Shown piece after piece: positions 36,261 to 45,831 of a stretch of DNA of 64,000 bases. Numbering within the stretch: position 1 is the stretch's first letter; the number at the start of each line of letters is the position of its first letter. This DNA is from CAXBDP01 sp963974465 (GTDB taxonomy: Bacteria; Bacteroidota; Bacteroidia; Cytophagales; Cyclobacteriaceae), in NCBI GenBank assembly GCA_049340005.1, contig JBMPIY010000013.1; one strand, 5' to 3'. The position numbers and the translations under genes are program-made. The notes below the pieces were generated by a model. It was not told the origin of the DNA and searched no databases. It saw only the letters and a list, made by a program, of their open reading frames with translations.

Positions 36261-37244
36261 ATGATCAACCCTATCGTAATCAAGGAAATCCTTCAAAGGC
36301 TAGATACTGAAATTTCGAAAATGCCTTTTGGGCAATCCCCGGTAGAACTCTATGAACCCATTAGATACACGATGGCATTGGGCGGTAAAAGGATGAGGCC
36401 CTTGCTTACTTTACTGTCGTATCGGATTTTTCGTGACGATTGGGAGAGGGTATTAGCACCTGCTATTGCTGTGGAGGTATTTCACAATTTCACCTTACTG
36501 CACGACGACATCATGGACAAGGCTCCTTTGCGAAGAGGCGAGCCTACTGTGTTTCAGAAATGGAATGAGAGTGTGGCAATTTTGTCAGGAGATGTGATGA
36601 TGGTAAAAGCCTATGATTTGCTTTTAGAAGCAGATCCCAACTTATTGCCAGAAGTATTGAGATGGTTTAATAAAACGGCTGTTGAAGTATGTGAAGGCCA
36701 GCAATTCGATATGAATTTCGAAGAACAGCGGGAGGTACAAGAAGAGGATTATATCCACATGATCCGTCAGAAAACTGCTGTATTGCTTGGCTATAGTTTG
36801 CGCTTAGGTGCTATGCTTGCTGGCGAAAAACATCCTGTTTGCGATGCACTTTATCAAATAGGAGTGGATATGGGTTTAGGTTTCCAGCTGATGGACGATC
36901 TACTAGATGTGTATGCAGATCAAAGTAAGTTCGGTAAGCAGGTTGGTGGAGATATCATAGCGAATAAGAAGACCTATTTACTTATCAAAGCTAAGGAATT
37001 AGCAAAAGGGGAATTGCATGGTGAGTTGGAATATTGGTTGCATGCAAAGGACTTTGATTCTATAGAAAAGGTGAATGCTGTTACCGAAATCTATAATAAG
37101 CTTGGTATAAGAGAACTTGCCATTGAAAAGATGGACACTTATTATGATAGAGCATACTTAGGTTTGGAGCAGCTCCCGGGCCGCTTGCAATACAAAGAGG
37201 AGTTGACTGACCTGATGAAACGCCTAGCCTCCCGCGACAAATAA
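36261..37244 (+). CDS. Polyprenyl (isoprenoid) diphosphate synthase
   Basis: A 327-residue trans-prenyltransferase with GGKRMRPLL, the first aspartate motif HDDIMDKAPLRRGEPT and the second LMDDLLDVYAD. It condenses isopentenyl diphosphate with allylic diphosphates to make a long chain, probably for menaquinone. Chain length cannot be fixed from sequence by eye. It is followed closely (6 bp) by a rhomboid gene. Confidence 0.9.
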   Translation: MINPIVIKEILQRLDTEISKMPFGQSPVELYEPIRYTMALGGKRMRPLLTLLSYRIFRDDWERVLAPAIAVEVFHNFTLLHDDIMDKAPLRRGEPTVFQKWNESVAILSGDVMMVKAYDLLLEADPNLLPEVLRWFNKTAVEVCEGQQFDMNFEEQREVQEEDYIHMIRQKTAVLLGYSLRLGAMLAGEKHPVCDALYQIGVDMGLGFQLMDDLLDVYADQSKFGKQVGGDIIANKKTYLLIKAKELAKGELHGELEYWLHAKDFDSIEKVNAVTEIYNKLGIRELAIEKMDTYYDRAYLGLEQLPGRLQYKEELTDLMKRLASRDK

Positions 37245-37250
37245 ACCACA

Positions 37251-37877
37251 ATGCAGATTTCCATCACCACGATTATTATAATCCTTACTGTGATTGCAAG
37301 CTACTATGCTTGGAGCAAGCCTGCCATTATGCATAAATGGTTGTTCAATCCTTATTTCATCCATCAACATAAAGCGTATTACAGATTTATCACTTCAGGA
37401 TTTATCCATAAGGATGGCTGGCACCTTTTCTTTAATATGATAGCGCTCTACTTTTTTGGTGAAAAGGTTGAATATATATTTTCCATGTTTTTTGGTGACT
37501 TGGGCGGTTTGCTTTTTATCGCTCTATATATTTTAGGAATCATCATTTCAGATATACCGAGTTATATCAAACACAGAAACGCTGAATATTTTAACTCATT
37601 AGGAGCATCGGGTGGAGTAGCAGCAGTTGTTTTTAGTAGTATTCTATTCGATCCACTTTCTGCCATTTGCTTGTATTTTGCTATTTGTGTTCCGGGCTTT
37701 ATTCTTGGTGCATTTTTTCTAATATATTCATGGTACAGAGGCAAGCAATCAGCTGATAATATCAATCACGATGCACATTTATATGGAGCTTTATTCGGGG
37801 TAATTTTCACCATTATCCTTAAGCCACAAGTGTTACCCCTCTTCTTTGAAAAGCTCGCCACTTTCAGTCTTTTTTAA
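37251..37877 (+). CDS. Third rhomboid family intramembrane protease
   Basis: A 208-residue protein with about six helices. WHLFFNMIALYFFG matches the rhomboid signature, GASGGVAAV holds the nucleophile Ser (about residue 122) and DAHLYGALFG holds the catalytic His. It is shorter than the two near mutL and lacks their insertions, fitting a minimal rhomboid. Co-transcription with the prenyl synthase is likely. The substrate is unknown. Confidence 0.88.
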   Translation: MQISITTIIIILTVIASYYAWSKPAIMHKWLFNPYFIHQHKAYYRFITSGFIHKDGWHLFFNMIALYFFGEKVEYIFSMFFGDLGGLLFIALYILGIIISDIPSYIKHRNAEYFNSLGASGGVAAVVFSSILFDPLSAICLYFAICVPGFILGAFFLIYSWYRGKQSADNINHDAHLYGALFGVIFTIILKPQVLPLFFEKLATFSLF

Positions 37878-37952
37878 ATTCCTCAGTTTTTCTTCAAATT
37901 ATTATTAGGCCTCAATCATTTATCATTAATTTAGGAGCCAAATAATCGCTCT

Positions 37953-38519
37953 ATGAAATTAAAATTATTGCCAGTGCTATTTCTATTCATGGTGATAGGC
38001 TGTATGCAGGGTTTAGCACAAACAGTGGTAGATCCTAAAAACCCAAAAAATCTAGGAATTAGAAATGTTTACTGGGTAGAAGCTGGTTTCGGGATGTCCA
38101 ATTTGGGTTGGATTAGTTCTTACAGCATCAATTTGGAAACTGTAAAAAACATAATGGTAGTTGCGGGAATCAGTAATCTAAGCAAAGGAGGATTGAGTCC
38201 TGAACAATCATTTTATGAAAGAGAAAGCTGGTATGCCGGCCTTGGTCTAATTAATAAAAAGGGAGCAAGCTTAAAAATGGTTTCTGTTTCAGCTAGTTTT
38301 TCAGATTTCGAACACAACATATTCGAAGGCCAATATACCGATGCTGGAGTTCCAGTGCATCAGATAAAAACTTCGGAAGCAATAGGCGTTAGGATCGAGG
38401 GCAAGATTGTTCCAAACAATGGATGGGCTGGTTTCGCAGTATCGCCATTTGTAGATATTAATGGTAGCAAATCGATGGTAGGTGCTTCTATGGCAATAGC
38501 ATTAGGACGTATGTGGTAG
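37953..38519 (+). CDS. Secreted or outer-membrane protein of unknown function
   Basis: A 188-residue protein with a signal peptide (ending GLA-Q). The mature part has repeated amphipathic strands (NVYWVEAGFGMSNLGWISS, WAGFAVSPFVDING) and ends GRMW, compatible with a small beta-barrel. No known domain was recognised. It ends in the terminator at 38544-38577. Confidence 0.6.
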   Translation: MKLKLLPVLFLFMVIGCMQGLAQTVVDPKNPKNLGIRNVYWVEAGFGMSNLGWISSYSINLETVKNIMVVAGISNLSKGGLSPEQSFYERESWYAGLGLINKKGASLKMVSVSASFSDFEHNIFEGQYTDAGVPVHQIKTSEAIGVRIEGKIVPNNGWAGFAVSPFVDINGSKSMVGASMAIALGRMW

Positions 38520-38543
38520 AAAATACAATCAGCTACAAAATGC

Positions 38544-38577
38544 AAAAGCACAGCCTCCCGAAAGAAGCTGTGCTTTT
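38544..38577. terminator. Intrinsic terminator between convergent transcripts
   Basis: AAAAGCACAGC (38544-38554) pairs with GCTGTGCTTTT (38567-38577) and is followed by T on the plus strand; the reverse side is also T-rich, so it may also end the rpmA transcript. Its loop holds CCTCCCGA, one base off the dispersed octamer. Confidence 0.83.
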
Positions 38578-38604
38578 TATTTGATGTTTAACTTTAACCT
38601 TTTC

Positions 38605-38874
38605 TTAAGCTTCTGCTGTTTCAACAGGAGTTACAGAAACGAATGAGCGATCTTGTTTGCCTCTTTTGAAAGTAACAATGCCGTCCGCTAATGCATATAG
38701 TGTATGGTCTTTGCCAATACCTACATTGTCACCTGGATGGTGCTTAGTACCTCTTTGACGTACGATGATGTTGCCAGCAATTGCGCCTTGACCACCATAT
38801 ATTTTTACGCCTAATCTCTTACTTTCTGAATCACGTCCGTTACGGGAACTACCGACCCCTTTTTTGTGTGCCAT
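38605..38874 (-). CDS. rpmA: 50S ribosomal protein L27
   Basis: An 89-residue protein starting MAHKKGVGSSRNGRDSESKRLG, the invariant L27 N-terminus, with GNIIVRQRGTKHHPG and GVGIGKDHTLYAL-type motifs. It sits near the peptidyl transferase centre of the 50S subunit. It follows rplU by 9 bp, the universal L21-L27 arrangement. No N-terminal pro-sequence like that of Firmicutes is present. Confidence 0.97.
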   Translation of the reverse strand: MAHKKGVGSSRNGRDSESKRLGVKIYGGQGAIAGNIIVRQRGTKHHPGDNVGIGKDHTLYALADGIVTFKRGKQDRSFVSVTPVETAEA

Positions 38875-38883
38875 GTTGTGTCC

Positions 38884-39195
38884 TTATTTAGAAATTCCTT
38901 CAATTAAAACCTTTGTGAAATCTTGACGGTGTCCTTGGGTCTTCTTATACCCTTTTCTCCGCTTTTTCTTAAAGATGATAACTTTATCACCTTTCACGTG
39001 ACCTAATACTTTTCCAGTCACGGTGGCGCCTTCCACTAATGGAGCACCTACTTCAATCGATCCCTCGTTGTCTAACAACAATACTTGATCGAATACAACG
39101 GAAGCGCCTTCTTGCTCTGCCATTAATGGGGCATACACAAACTGGTCTTTTGTTACTTTGAACTGCTTGCCGCTGATGTCAACAATTGCGTACAT
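38884..39195 (-). CDS. rplU: 50S ribosomal protein L21
   Basis: A 103-residue protein when started at the ATG at 39195 (MYAIVDISGKQFKV), the standard L21 start; the open frame runs 29 codons further upstream but those residues do not belong to the family. Typical motifs are GKQFKV and KKRRKGYKKTQGHRQ. It is the first gene of the L21-L27 operon, and its promoter must lie in 39196-39654. Confidence 0.96.
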   Translation of the reverse strand: MYAIVDISGKQFKVTKDQFVYAPLMAEQEGASVVFDQVLLLDNEGSIEVGAPLVEGATVTGKVLGHVKGDKVIIFKKKRRKGYKKTQGHRQDFTKVLIEGISK

Positions 39196-39654
39196 AAATT
39201 TATTTTTTATTTTCAAAAAATCGGACTGCAAATATACGCCCTTCCTTTGAAAAAACAAACTTGAAAATGCAAGTGAATACAAGGAAAAATATTTTCACTA
39301 AATATGAAAAAAAATTATCATTGATTTTGATCAATATAGCGATAAGTCACGGTTTCAATAACATTATGTAAATAATTGATTAACAATTTATTAAAATGCA
39401 ATTTTAGCTATTGTTAGATTAATTTATTTTGAAAATTTTCGATTGATTTTTAAGCTCAGCTTTTACATATTTGTAGAGGTGCTTTCAGACAAAGTCACAA
39501 CATCGCTGATGTTTGATTTTTTTTCATTGTGTTAATCAGAGCATTATCAAATTTAAGCGCCTAAACACAATTTTATCTCAACTATTTTCCGCCATCTCTG
39601 GTTGACTAATAGTTATTTTTTAGGCAGATTAGAATTTTAAAAAGACAGATTAAG
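39196..39654. other. AT-rich divergent control region between rplU and nrdB
   Basis: About 460 bp with no gene. It must hold promoters for rplU (leftward) and nrdB (rightward). Several partial TAnnTTTG-like boxes exist (for example around 39466-39475), but none is a perfect match with a good -33 element. No clear pair of NrdR boxes (ACACnATAT type) was found. Confidence 0.5.
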
Positions 39655-40647
39655 ATGAGTGAAAAAGAAACAGCTGTAATGGAACCGATCTTAACAGAAA
39701 ACAAAGATCGATTTGTATTATTTCCTATCAGACACAATGATATTTGGAAATTCTACAAACAAGCGGAAGCAAGTTTCTGGACGGCAGAGGAGATTGATCT
39801 AAGTCAGGACATGAAAGACTGGGAAAATTTGAATGATGGAGAGCGTCATTTTATTTCTCATGTGCTTGCATTCTTTGCAGCAAGTGATGGCATCGTGAAT
39901 GAAAACTTGGCTGAGAATTTCATCAATGATGTACAATATACAGAGGCTAAATTTTTCTATGGCTTTCAGATTGCCATGGAAAATATACATAGCGAAACTT
40001 ATTCCTTGTTAATAGACACATATATTAAGGATCCATCGGAGCATCACAAATTATTGAATGCTATTGAAACCCTTGATTGCGTGAAGAAAAAAGCTGATTG
40101 GGCTTTGAGGTGGATCGACGAAGGATCTTTTGCTGAGAGACTTGTCGCTTTTGCAGCGGTAGAAGGTATTTTCTTCTCCGGTAGTTTCTGCTCAATATTT
40201 TGGCTAAAGAAGCGTGGATTGATGCCGGGACTTACTTTCTCCAATGAATTAATAAGCAGAGATGAGGGTTTGCATTGCGACTTTGCTTGTTTGCTTTACA
40301 ACAGTCATCTAAAAAATAAACTGCCAGAATCTACGGTGATTAAGATCATCCAAGATGCGGTAGAAATTGAAAAAGAATTTGTGACAGATGCATTGCCTGT
40401 TCGCCTTATTGGTATGAACAGCGATCTGATGTGTCAATACATTGAATTCGTTGCAGACAGATTGCTTGCTGAATTAGGCTGTGATAAAATATACGGCTCA
40501 AGTAATCCGTTTGATTTTATGGAAATGATTTCCATGCAAGGCAAAACTAACTTTTTCGAGAAAAGAGTTGCCGAATATCAGAAAGCTGGAGTGATGAATG
40601 AAAATGAAAGTGGCAAGCCGAAGATAAGTTTTGATGAAGATTTTTAA
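39655..40647 (+). CDS. nrdB: Ribonucleotide reductase class Ia, beta subunit
   Basis: A 330-residue protein. The N-terminus has FPIRHNDIWKFYKQAEASFWTAEEIDLS, and di-iron ligands lie in HFISHVLAFFAASDGIVNENL, MENIHSETYSL and SRDEGLHCDFAC. It generates the tyrosyl radical used by NrdA to reduce ribonucleotides. It lies 31 bp upstream of nrdA in an operon. Confidence 0.96.
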   Translation: MSEKETAVMEPILTENKDRFVLFPIRHNDIWKFYKQAEASFWTAEEIDLSQDMKDWENLNDGERHFISHVLAFFAASDGIVNENLAENFINDVQYTEAKFFYGFQIAMENIHSETYSLLIDTYIKDPSEHHKLLNAIETLDCVKKKADWALRWIDEGSFAERLVAFAAVEGIFFSGSFCSIFWLKKRGLMPGLTFSNELISRDEGLHCDFACLLYNSHLKNKLPESTVIKIIQDAVEIEKEFVTDALPVRLIGMNSDLMCQYIEFVADRLLAELGCDKIYGSSNPFDFMEMISMQGKTNFFEKRVAEYQKAGVMNENESGKPKISFDEDF

Positions 40648-40678
40648 TACCCTTTTTACCCTGTAACCCAAATACAAT

Positions 40679-43051
40679 ATGTTAGTAATTAAACGTGACG
40701 GAAGGAGAGAATCCGTAAAGTTTGATAAGATTACCACCCGCATCGAAAGGCTCTGCCAAGGGTTGGACGATAATTTTATCCATCCGGTAGAAGTAGCTAA
40801 AAAAGTAATCGAAGGGCTTTATGATGGCGTAAGTACACAAGAGCTAGACAACCTTGCGGCTGAAGTATCAGCTTCTATGACCACCCGCCATCCTGACTAT
40901 GCGATATTGGCAGCAAGAATAGCCGTGTCGAATCTTCAGAAGCTTACAAGTAGTTCCTTTTCGAATGTAATGAAAAGGCTATATACGTATGTGAATCCAA
41001 AAACAGGAGAACATGCGCCTTTAATTTCGACAGAAGCCTATGGAGTGGTGAAGAAATATGCCAAAAGACTAGATGCGGCTATTGATTATGATAGAGACTT
41101 TGGCTACGACTATTTTGGTTTCAAAACTCTCGAGCGCTCATACCTTATGCGCCTTGACGGCATTGTAGTTGAGCGTCCTCAACATTTGATTATGCGTGTG
41201 GCAGTGGGTATACACATGGATAATATCGATGCAATTTTAACAACCTACAAGTTGATGTCTGAGCGTTGGTTTACACATGCTACACCTACGCTTTTCAATG
41301 CAGCAACACCAAAACCACAGCTATCTTCTTGTTTCTTGCTCACAATGAAAGATGATAGTATTGATGGCATTTACGATACCTTAAAGCAATGCGCCAAAAT
41401 CTCTCAATCGGCGGGAGGTATCGGTTTGAGTATTCACAATGTAAGAGCAAAGGGTTCATATATTAGAGGTACAGGCGGTAAATCAAATGGCATTGTTCCA
41501 ATGCTTCGTAATTTCGACATGACCGCTCGTTATGTAGATCAGGGCGGAGGAAAACGTAAAGGCAGTTTTGCTATTTACTTGGAACCTTGGCATGCAGATA
41601 TTTTCGAATTCCTTGAGCTAAAGAGAAATCACGGTAAAGAGGAAATGAGAGCAAGAGATCTTTTCTACGCGATGTGGATGAGCGACTTGTTTATGAAAAG
41701 AGTTGAACGTAACGAAGAATGGTCACTCTTCTGCCCGAACGAAGCTCCAGGACTTGCTGATTGCTATGGAGAGGACTTCGAAAGATTGTACGAAAAGTAC
41801 GAGCGGGAGGGAAGAGCACGTAAAGTCATCAAAGCGCAAGACTTATGGTTCGAGATATTAGAATCTCAGATCGAAACGGGCACGCCTTACATGCTATTCA
41901 AAGATGCGGCAAACAAAAAGTCGAATCAGAAAAATCTTGGTACTATCAAGTCTAGTAACCTATGTACCGAAATTCTTGAATACACTAGTCCTGAAGAAGT
42001 AGCCGTTTGTAATCTAGCATCCATTGCTCTTCCTAAGTTTGTGGATGAAAAAGGCAACTTCGATCATCAGCAATTGTATGATATTACATATGTCATCACC
42101 AAAAACCTGAATAATGTAATAGATGTAAACTATTACCCAGTAGAAGAAGCAAGAACAAGCAATATGCGTCACCGCCCAATTGGCATTGGTGTACAAGGTT
42201 TGGCGGATGTTTTCATGCTGAAAAAAGTAGCTTTTGATTCTCCAGAGGCGAGACGATTAAACAAAGATATTTTCGAAACGATATACTTCGCTGCAATGAC
42301 AGCAAGTATGGATATAGCCAAAGTAGAAGGCCCATATCAAACTTTCCAAGGATCTCCGGTTTCCAAAGGTATTTTCCAATTCGATATGTGGGGTGTTACA
42401 CCGGACTCAGGTCGTTGGGATTGGGATAGCCTGAAACAAGAAGTGAAAAAACACGGTGTACGCAACTCATTATTAGTAGCGCCAATGCCAACAGCTTCTA
42501 CTTCTCAGATATTGGGTAACAATGAGTGCTTCGAGCCTTATACGTCGAATATCTACACAAGAAGGACACTTTCTGGCGAATTCATTATCGTGAACAAGCA
42601 CTTGATGAAAGACTTGATTGCGCTTGGACTGTGGAACGATAATATGAAAAACCGTATTATCTCTGCCAACGGTTCAATCCAAAATATTCCACAGATTCCA
42701 GATAATTTGAAGGCGATTTATCGCACCGTTTGGGAAATTTCTCAAAAGTCGATTATCGAAATGTCTGCCGATCGTGGAGCATATATCTGCCAAAGCCAGA
42801 GCTTGAATATACACATGCAGGATGCAAATTTTGGTAAGCTTACCTCCATGCACTTCGCTGCATGGAAGCTAGGTTTGAAAACAGGTATGTATTACCTCAG
42901 AACTCGTGCTGCTGCTGATGCAATTAAGTTCACGGTTGACAAAGCCAACCTCAGTGAGCCGAAAACACTAGCGAAAACCAAAGAAGAGCAACAAGCAGCG
43001 GTGGCTTGTTCTATTGACAATCCTGATGATTGTGAAATGTGCGGTAGTTAA
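40679..43051 (+). CDS. nrdA: Ribonucleotide reductase class Ia, alpha subunit
   Basis: A 790-residue protein. The N-terminal ATP-cone (VIKRDGRRESVKFDKI) gives dATP control. The catalytic barrel shows SSCFLLTMKDDSIDGIYDT, SQSAGGIGLSIHNVRA, NLCTEILEY and the PTASTSQILGNNECFEPY signature. The tail ends DCEMCGS, providing the redox-active cysteine pair. With NrdB it makes deoxyribonucleotides. Operon order nrdB-nrdA is usual for Bacteroidota. The transcript ends at 43077-43108. Confidence 0.97.
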   Translation: MLVIKRDGRRESVKFDKITTRIERLCQGLDDNFIHPVEVAKKVIEGLYDGVSTQELDNLAAEVSASMTTRHPDYAILAARIAVSNLQKLTSSSFSNVMKRLYTYVNPKTGEHAPLISTEAYGVVKKYAKRLDAAIDYDRDFGYDYFGFKTLERSYLMRLDGIVVERPQHLIMRVAVGIHMDNIDAILTTYKLMSERWFTHATPTLFNAATPKPQLSSCFLLTMKDDSIDGIYDTLKQCAKISQSAGGIGLSIHNVRAKGSYIRGTGGKSNGIVPMLRNFDMTARYVDQGGGKRKGSFAIYLEPWHADIFEFLELKRNHGKEEMRARDLFYAMWMSDLFMKRVERNEEWSLFCPNEAPGLADCYGEDFERLYEKYEREGRARKVIKAQDLWFEILESQIETGTPYMLFKDAANKKSNQKNLGTIKSSNLCTEILEYTSPEEVAVCNLASIALPKFVDEKGNFDHQQLYDITYVITKNLNNVIDVNYYPVEEARTSNMRHRPIGIGVQGLADVFMLKKVAFDSPEARRLNKDIFETIYFAAMTASMDIAKVEGPYQTFQGSPVSKGIFQFDMWGVTPDSGRWDWDSLKQEVKKHGVRNSLLVAPMPTASTSQILGNNECFEPYTSNIYTRRTLSGEFIIVNKHLMKDLIALGLWNDNMKNRIISANGSIQNIPQIPDNLKAIYRTVWEISQKSIIEMSADRGAYICQSQSLNIHMQDANFGKLTSMHFAAWKLGLKTGMYYLRTRAAADAIKFTVDKANLSEPKTLAKTKEEQQAAVACSIDNPDDCEMCGS

Positions 43052-43076
43052 GCCAAAACTCAATTTAGAATAAATT

Positions 43077-43108
43077 AAAGGTCGGTTTCAATTTTGAAGC
43101 CGACCTTT
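43077..43108 (+). terminator. Intrinsic terminator after nrdA
   Basis: AAAGGTCGGTTTC (43077-43089) pairs with GAAGCCGACCTTT (43096-43108) with one G-T pair and a 6-base loop, followed by an AT-rich stretch. The outer stem equals that at 32688-32710. Confidence 0.85.
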
Positions 43109-43213
43109 AATTTATTAAGATAATAATTACTTTTAAAATTGAAATCATCCTTTTGCCATAATTTGGTATCCTAACAATTGCTAAGGGCGTTATCCATTTT
43201 TAAAATTATCACC

Positions 43214-43828
43214 ATGAAATCAAAATTTACATTAAGCCTTGTCGCTTTATTATTTGTAAGCTTCAGCATGGCAATGGCTCAATCTGAAGAAGAAGAGAGC
43301 ACTCAAAAGCCCAGAAAATTCAAGCCATTCCAAATAGAATTGGCAGTACCCTTTAATCTTGGAATGGAGGATGGTTCTGGCACCGGGCTAGGATTTTATA
43401 TGGCGCCCAGATACGCTGTTACCGATAAAATTCATGTTGGTATGCGCACAGGGTGGTTCGATTTGGGAGAGAGTAGCATATTTATCCAAGGAGATCAGGT
43501 TGAAATAAATGGGCTTAACATAGTGCCTGTTACGCTCACCTTCGATTATTATTTCACCACAGAGCGTGTCCGCCCATTTGTAGGAATAGCGGGAGGAATG
43601 TACAGAAGGTCCATAGTTGATTTTCTTTACCAAGATGATAAAGTGGAATTTTCATCTCAAAATGTAAGAGTAAATCCAGGCTTATCACCACAAATTGGGA
43701 TCAATGCCAATCACTTTAGGCTGAGTGTAGGCTATCATATTACTGGCGAAAGCATTCCCGATTTCCTCTCTATCAATGTTGGGATTGATATTGGCGGAGG
43801 CCGTACCAACCGCTATTTTGTCAACTAA
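43214..43828 (+). CDS. Outer membrane beta-barrel protein
   Basis: About 204 residues from the ATG at 43214; the 12 residues upstream in frame do not suit a signal peptide. The signal ends AMA-Q. An acidic linker (EEEES) is followed by amphipathic strands (FYMAPRYAVTDKIHVGMRTGWFDLG, RVRPFVGIAGGMYRR, LSINVGIDIG), as in the porin-family barrel domain common in Bacteroidota. Function unknown. It has its own terminator at 43902. Confidence 0.72.
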   Translation: MKSKFTLSLVALLFVSFSMAMAQSEEEESTQKPRKFKPFQIELAVPFNLGMEDGSGTGLGFYMAPRYAVTDKIHVGMRTGWFDLGESSIFIQGDQVEINGLNIVPVTLTFDYYFTTERVRPFVGIAGGMYRRSIVDFLYQDDKVEFSSQNVRVNPGLSPQIGINANHFRLSVGYHITGESIPDFLSINVGIDIGGGRTNRYFVN

Positions 43829-43901
43829 AAGATACTATTCCCGAATTAGCTTCGTTCAGCTATCAGCAGGTTAATTTTTGGTCAATTACTTGGTTTAGCT
43901 T

Positions 43902-43929
43902 AAAGGGTTTCCCACACAGGAAGCCCTTT
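43902..43929 (+). terminator. Intrinsic terminator
   Basis: AAAGGGTTTCC (43902-43912) pairs with GGAAGCCCTTT (43919-43929) with one G-T pair, loop CACACA, then a T-rich tract. It ends the beta-barrel gene transcript. Confidence 0.83.
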
Positions 43930-44010
43930 TCGTTTTTAGCAATTAGTACTCTCTGATCAATGGAAATTGGGTGCTTTAATAACAAGCCCATTCAAATCCC
44001 GCTAATTAGC

Positions 44011-44018
44011 TACCTTTG
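44011..44018 (+). promoter_or_regulatory. Possible -7 promoter box upstream of the pseudouridine synthase gene
   Basis: TACCTTTG is a perfect TAnnTTTG match 26 bp before the ATG at 44045. No convincing TTTG element stands at the expected distance upstream, so the call rests on the -7 box alone. Confidence 0.45.
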
Positions 44019-44044
44019 CAGATTAATGCCATCAGAAAGATAAT

Positions 44045-45079
44045 ATGCAAGAGAATCCCGAAGACTTTGAAATAGAGGACGAAGAGTTATTTGAACATCA
44101 TAGAATAGTTGCAGACAAAGGCCAAACCTTGACGCGTCTTGATAAGTTTTTGATGGATCGCTTGCCCAATATCAGCCGTAACAAAGTACAATCTGCTATA
44201 AAAGATGGCTATGTATTGGTAAATGGTAATGAAATTAAGCCTAATTATCGTGTTCGTCCTTCCGATGAAGTGGTGATTTCTCTCCCGGAACCTCCGCGAG
44301 AAACGGATATTCTGCCAGAAGATATTCCGCTCGACATCATCCATGAAGACAGCGATTTGATGATCGTTAATAAGCCTCCGGGGATGGTAGTGCATCCAGC
44401 CTTTAACAATTGGACGGGCACTTTGGTAAATGCCCTTGTTTGGCATTTCAAGAGCTTACCCGAAATGGAGGGAAATGAAGGACGCCCAGGATTGGTACAC
44501 CGTATTGATAAGGATACATCGGGTTTGCTGGTAATTGCCAAATCAGAAAGAGCCATGTCTTCGCTAGCTAAGCAATTTTATGATCACAGCATCGAGCGAA
44601 CGTATTATGCGCTTGTATGGGGAGATGTAAAAGAAGATAAAGGCACGATCAACGTGCATTTAGGTCGCAGCCTAAAAGACAGGCGGGTGGTAACGGCTTT
44701 TCCTGATGCAGATTTTGGTCGCCATGCCATCACCCATTATCAAGTATTGAAACGCCTGCGCTACGTCACCTTGATCAAGTGCAATTTGGAAACAGGCCGA
44801 ACGCATCAAATCCGCGCTCACATGAAATACCTCGGCCACCCGCTTTTCAATGATGCAATGTATGGTGGAGATAAAATCCTGAAAGGAACCCAGTTTTCTA
44901 ACTACAAGGCTTTTGTGAATAATTGCTTTAAGGCGATGCCAAGACAGGCTTTACATGCCAAGTCTTTGGGTTTTATTCATCCTGCTACCAAAGAGTTTGT
45001 CCAATTTGAAATAGATCTTCCCGAAGATTTTAAAATTGTGATGGATAAATGGGATACCTATGTGCAGCATCATGATTAA
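44045..45079 (+). CDS. RluD-type 23S rRNA pseudouridine synthase
   Basis: A 344-residue protein. An S4 RNA-binding domain (LTRLDKFLMDRLPNISRNKVQSAI, about residues 28-80) is followed by the RluA-family catalytic domain with HRIDKDTSGLLV (catalytic Asp, about residue 157) and the RTHQIRAHMKYLGHPL segment. It isomerises uridines in 23S rRNA helix 69, if it is a true RluD. The exact target within the RluA/C/D group cannot be settled by eye. It is convergent with the LytTR regulator, two bases apart. Confidence 0.88.
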   Translation: MQENPEDFEIEDEELFEHHRIVADKGQTLTRLDKFLMDRLPNISRNKVQSAIKDGYVLVNGNEIKPNYRVRPSDEVVISLPEPPRETDILPEDIPLDIIHEDSDLMIVNKPPGMVVHPAFNNWTGTLVNALVWHFKSLPEMEGNEGRPGLVHRIDKDTSGLLVIAKSERAMSSLAKQFYDHSIERTYYALVWGDVKEDKGTINVHLGRSLKDRRVVTAFPDADFGRHAITHYQVLKRLRYVTLIKCNLETGRTHQIRAHMKYLGHPLFNDAMYGGDKILKGTQFSNYKAFVNNCFKAMPRQALHAKSLGFIHPATKEFVQFEIDLPEDFKIVMDKWDTYVQHHD

Positions 45080-45081
45080 GC

Positions 45082-45831
45082 TCAACGATCCAGCCAGCTC
45101 TTAAATTCAGCAACCCGTTCGCGGGCTACAATAGCATCCATTTCTTTGCTGTCTTTAAGCAATATGCGCAATCGGCTATTGCTATAGCTCACGATATCTT
45201 TTATGGCAGCTATGGAAATTAAGTATTTGCGGTTGATTCGGAAAAACAGTTTCGGATCAACCATTTTTTCTACCTTTTCTAAAGATAAGTCGATAAGGTA
45301 GTTTTGCCCGCTGCTAGTATGTGCAAATGTGGCTTTATCTACTGAATAGAAATATTGAATATCCTCTGTTGCCACTGTTTTGATATGCTCACCAATTTTC
45401 ACCAAAAAGCGTTCTTTATAGCTTTTGGTTATACTCTGTAGCGTTTCAACTATCGCTATTTGCGATTGAGTGCTTTTGAGCGTTTTGAACTTCGCAAGCG
45501 CTGCTTTCACTTCATCCAAATCGGCTGGTTTTAGCAGATAGTCAATACTATTTACTTTGAAAGCTTTGATGGCATATTCGTCATAAGCGGTGCAGAAAAT
45601 AATGGGGCAGGGCATTTCCACCCAATCGAACACCTCGAAACTCAGGCCATCCGCCACTTGAATATCAAAGAAAGCGAGGTCAGGAGCAGGGTTTGCACTG
45701 AGCCATTTTACAGTAGCTTTCACCGAATCCACCGATCCCACTATTTCGGAATCGGCCTCAGCTTGCGCTATAAGACTACTCAATCGCTTGGCTGCCGGAG
45801 CTTCATCTTCGAGGATTAGTATGCGGATCAT
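45082..45831 (-). CDS. LytTR-family response regulator
   Basis: A 249-residue protein. The receiver domain begins RILILEDEAPAAKRL, with the phospho-acceptor Asp in LAFFDIQ (about residue 55) and later FCTAYDEYAIKAF and DYLLKPA. The C-terminal LytTR DNA-binding domain includes IQYFYSVDKATFAHT and FFRINRKYLIS. Its start overlaps the stop of the histidine kinase gene by 4 bp, forming a two-component pair. Confidence 0.92.
   Translation of the reverse strand: MIRILILEDEAPAAKRLSSLIAQAEADSEIVGSVDSVKATVKWLSANPAPDLAFFDIQVADGLSFEVFDWVEMPCPIIFCTAYDEYAIKAFKVNSIDYLLKPADLDEVKAALAKFKTLKSTQSQIAIVETLQSITKSYKERFLVKIGEHIKTVATEDIQYFYSVDKATFAHTSSGQNYLIDLSLEKVEKMVDPKLFFRINRKYLISIAAIKDIVSYSNSRLRILLKDSKEMDAIVARERVAEFKSWLDR

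Noticed and set aside
39196..39654. NrdR operator boxes before nrdB
   Set aside because: No pair of ACACnATAT-type boxes at a regular distance could be found.
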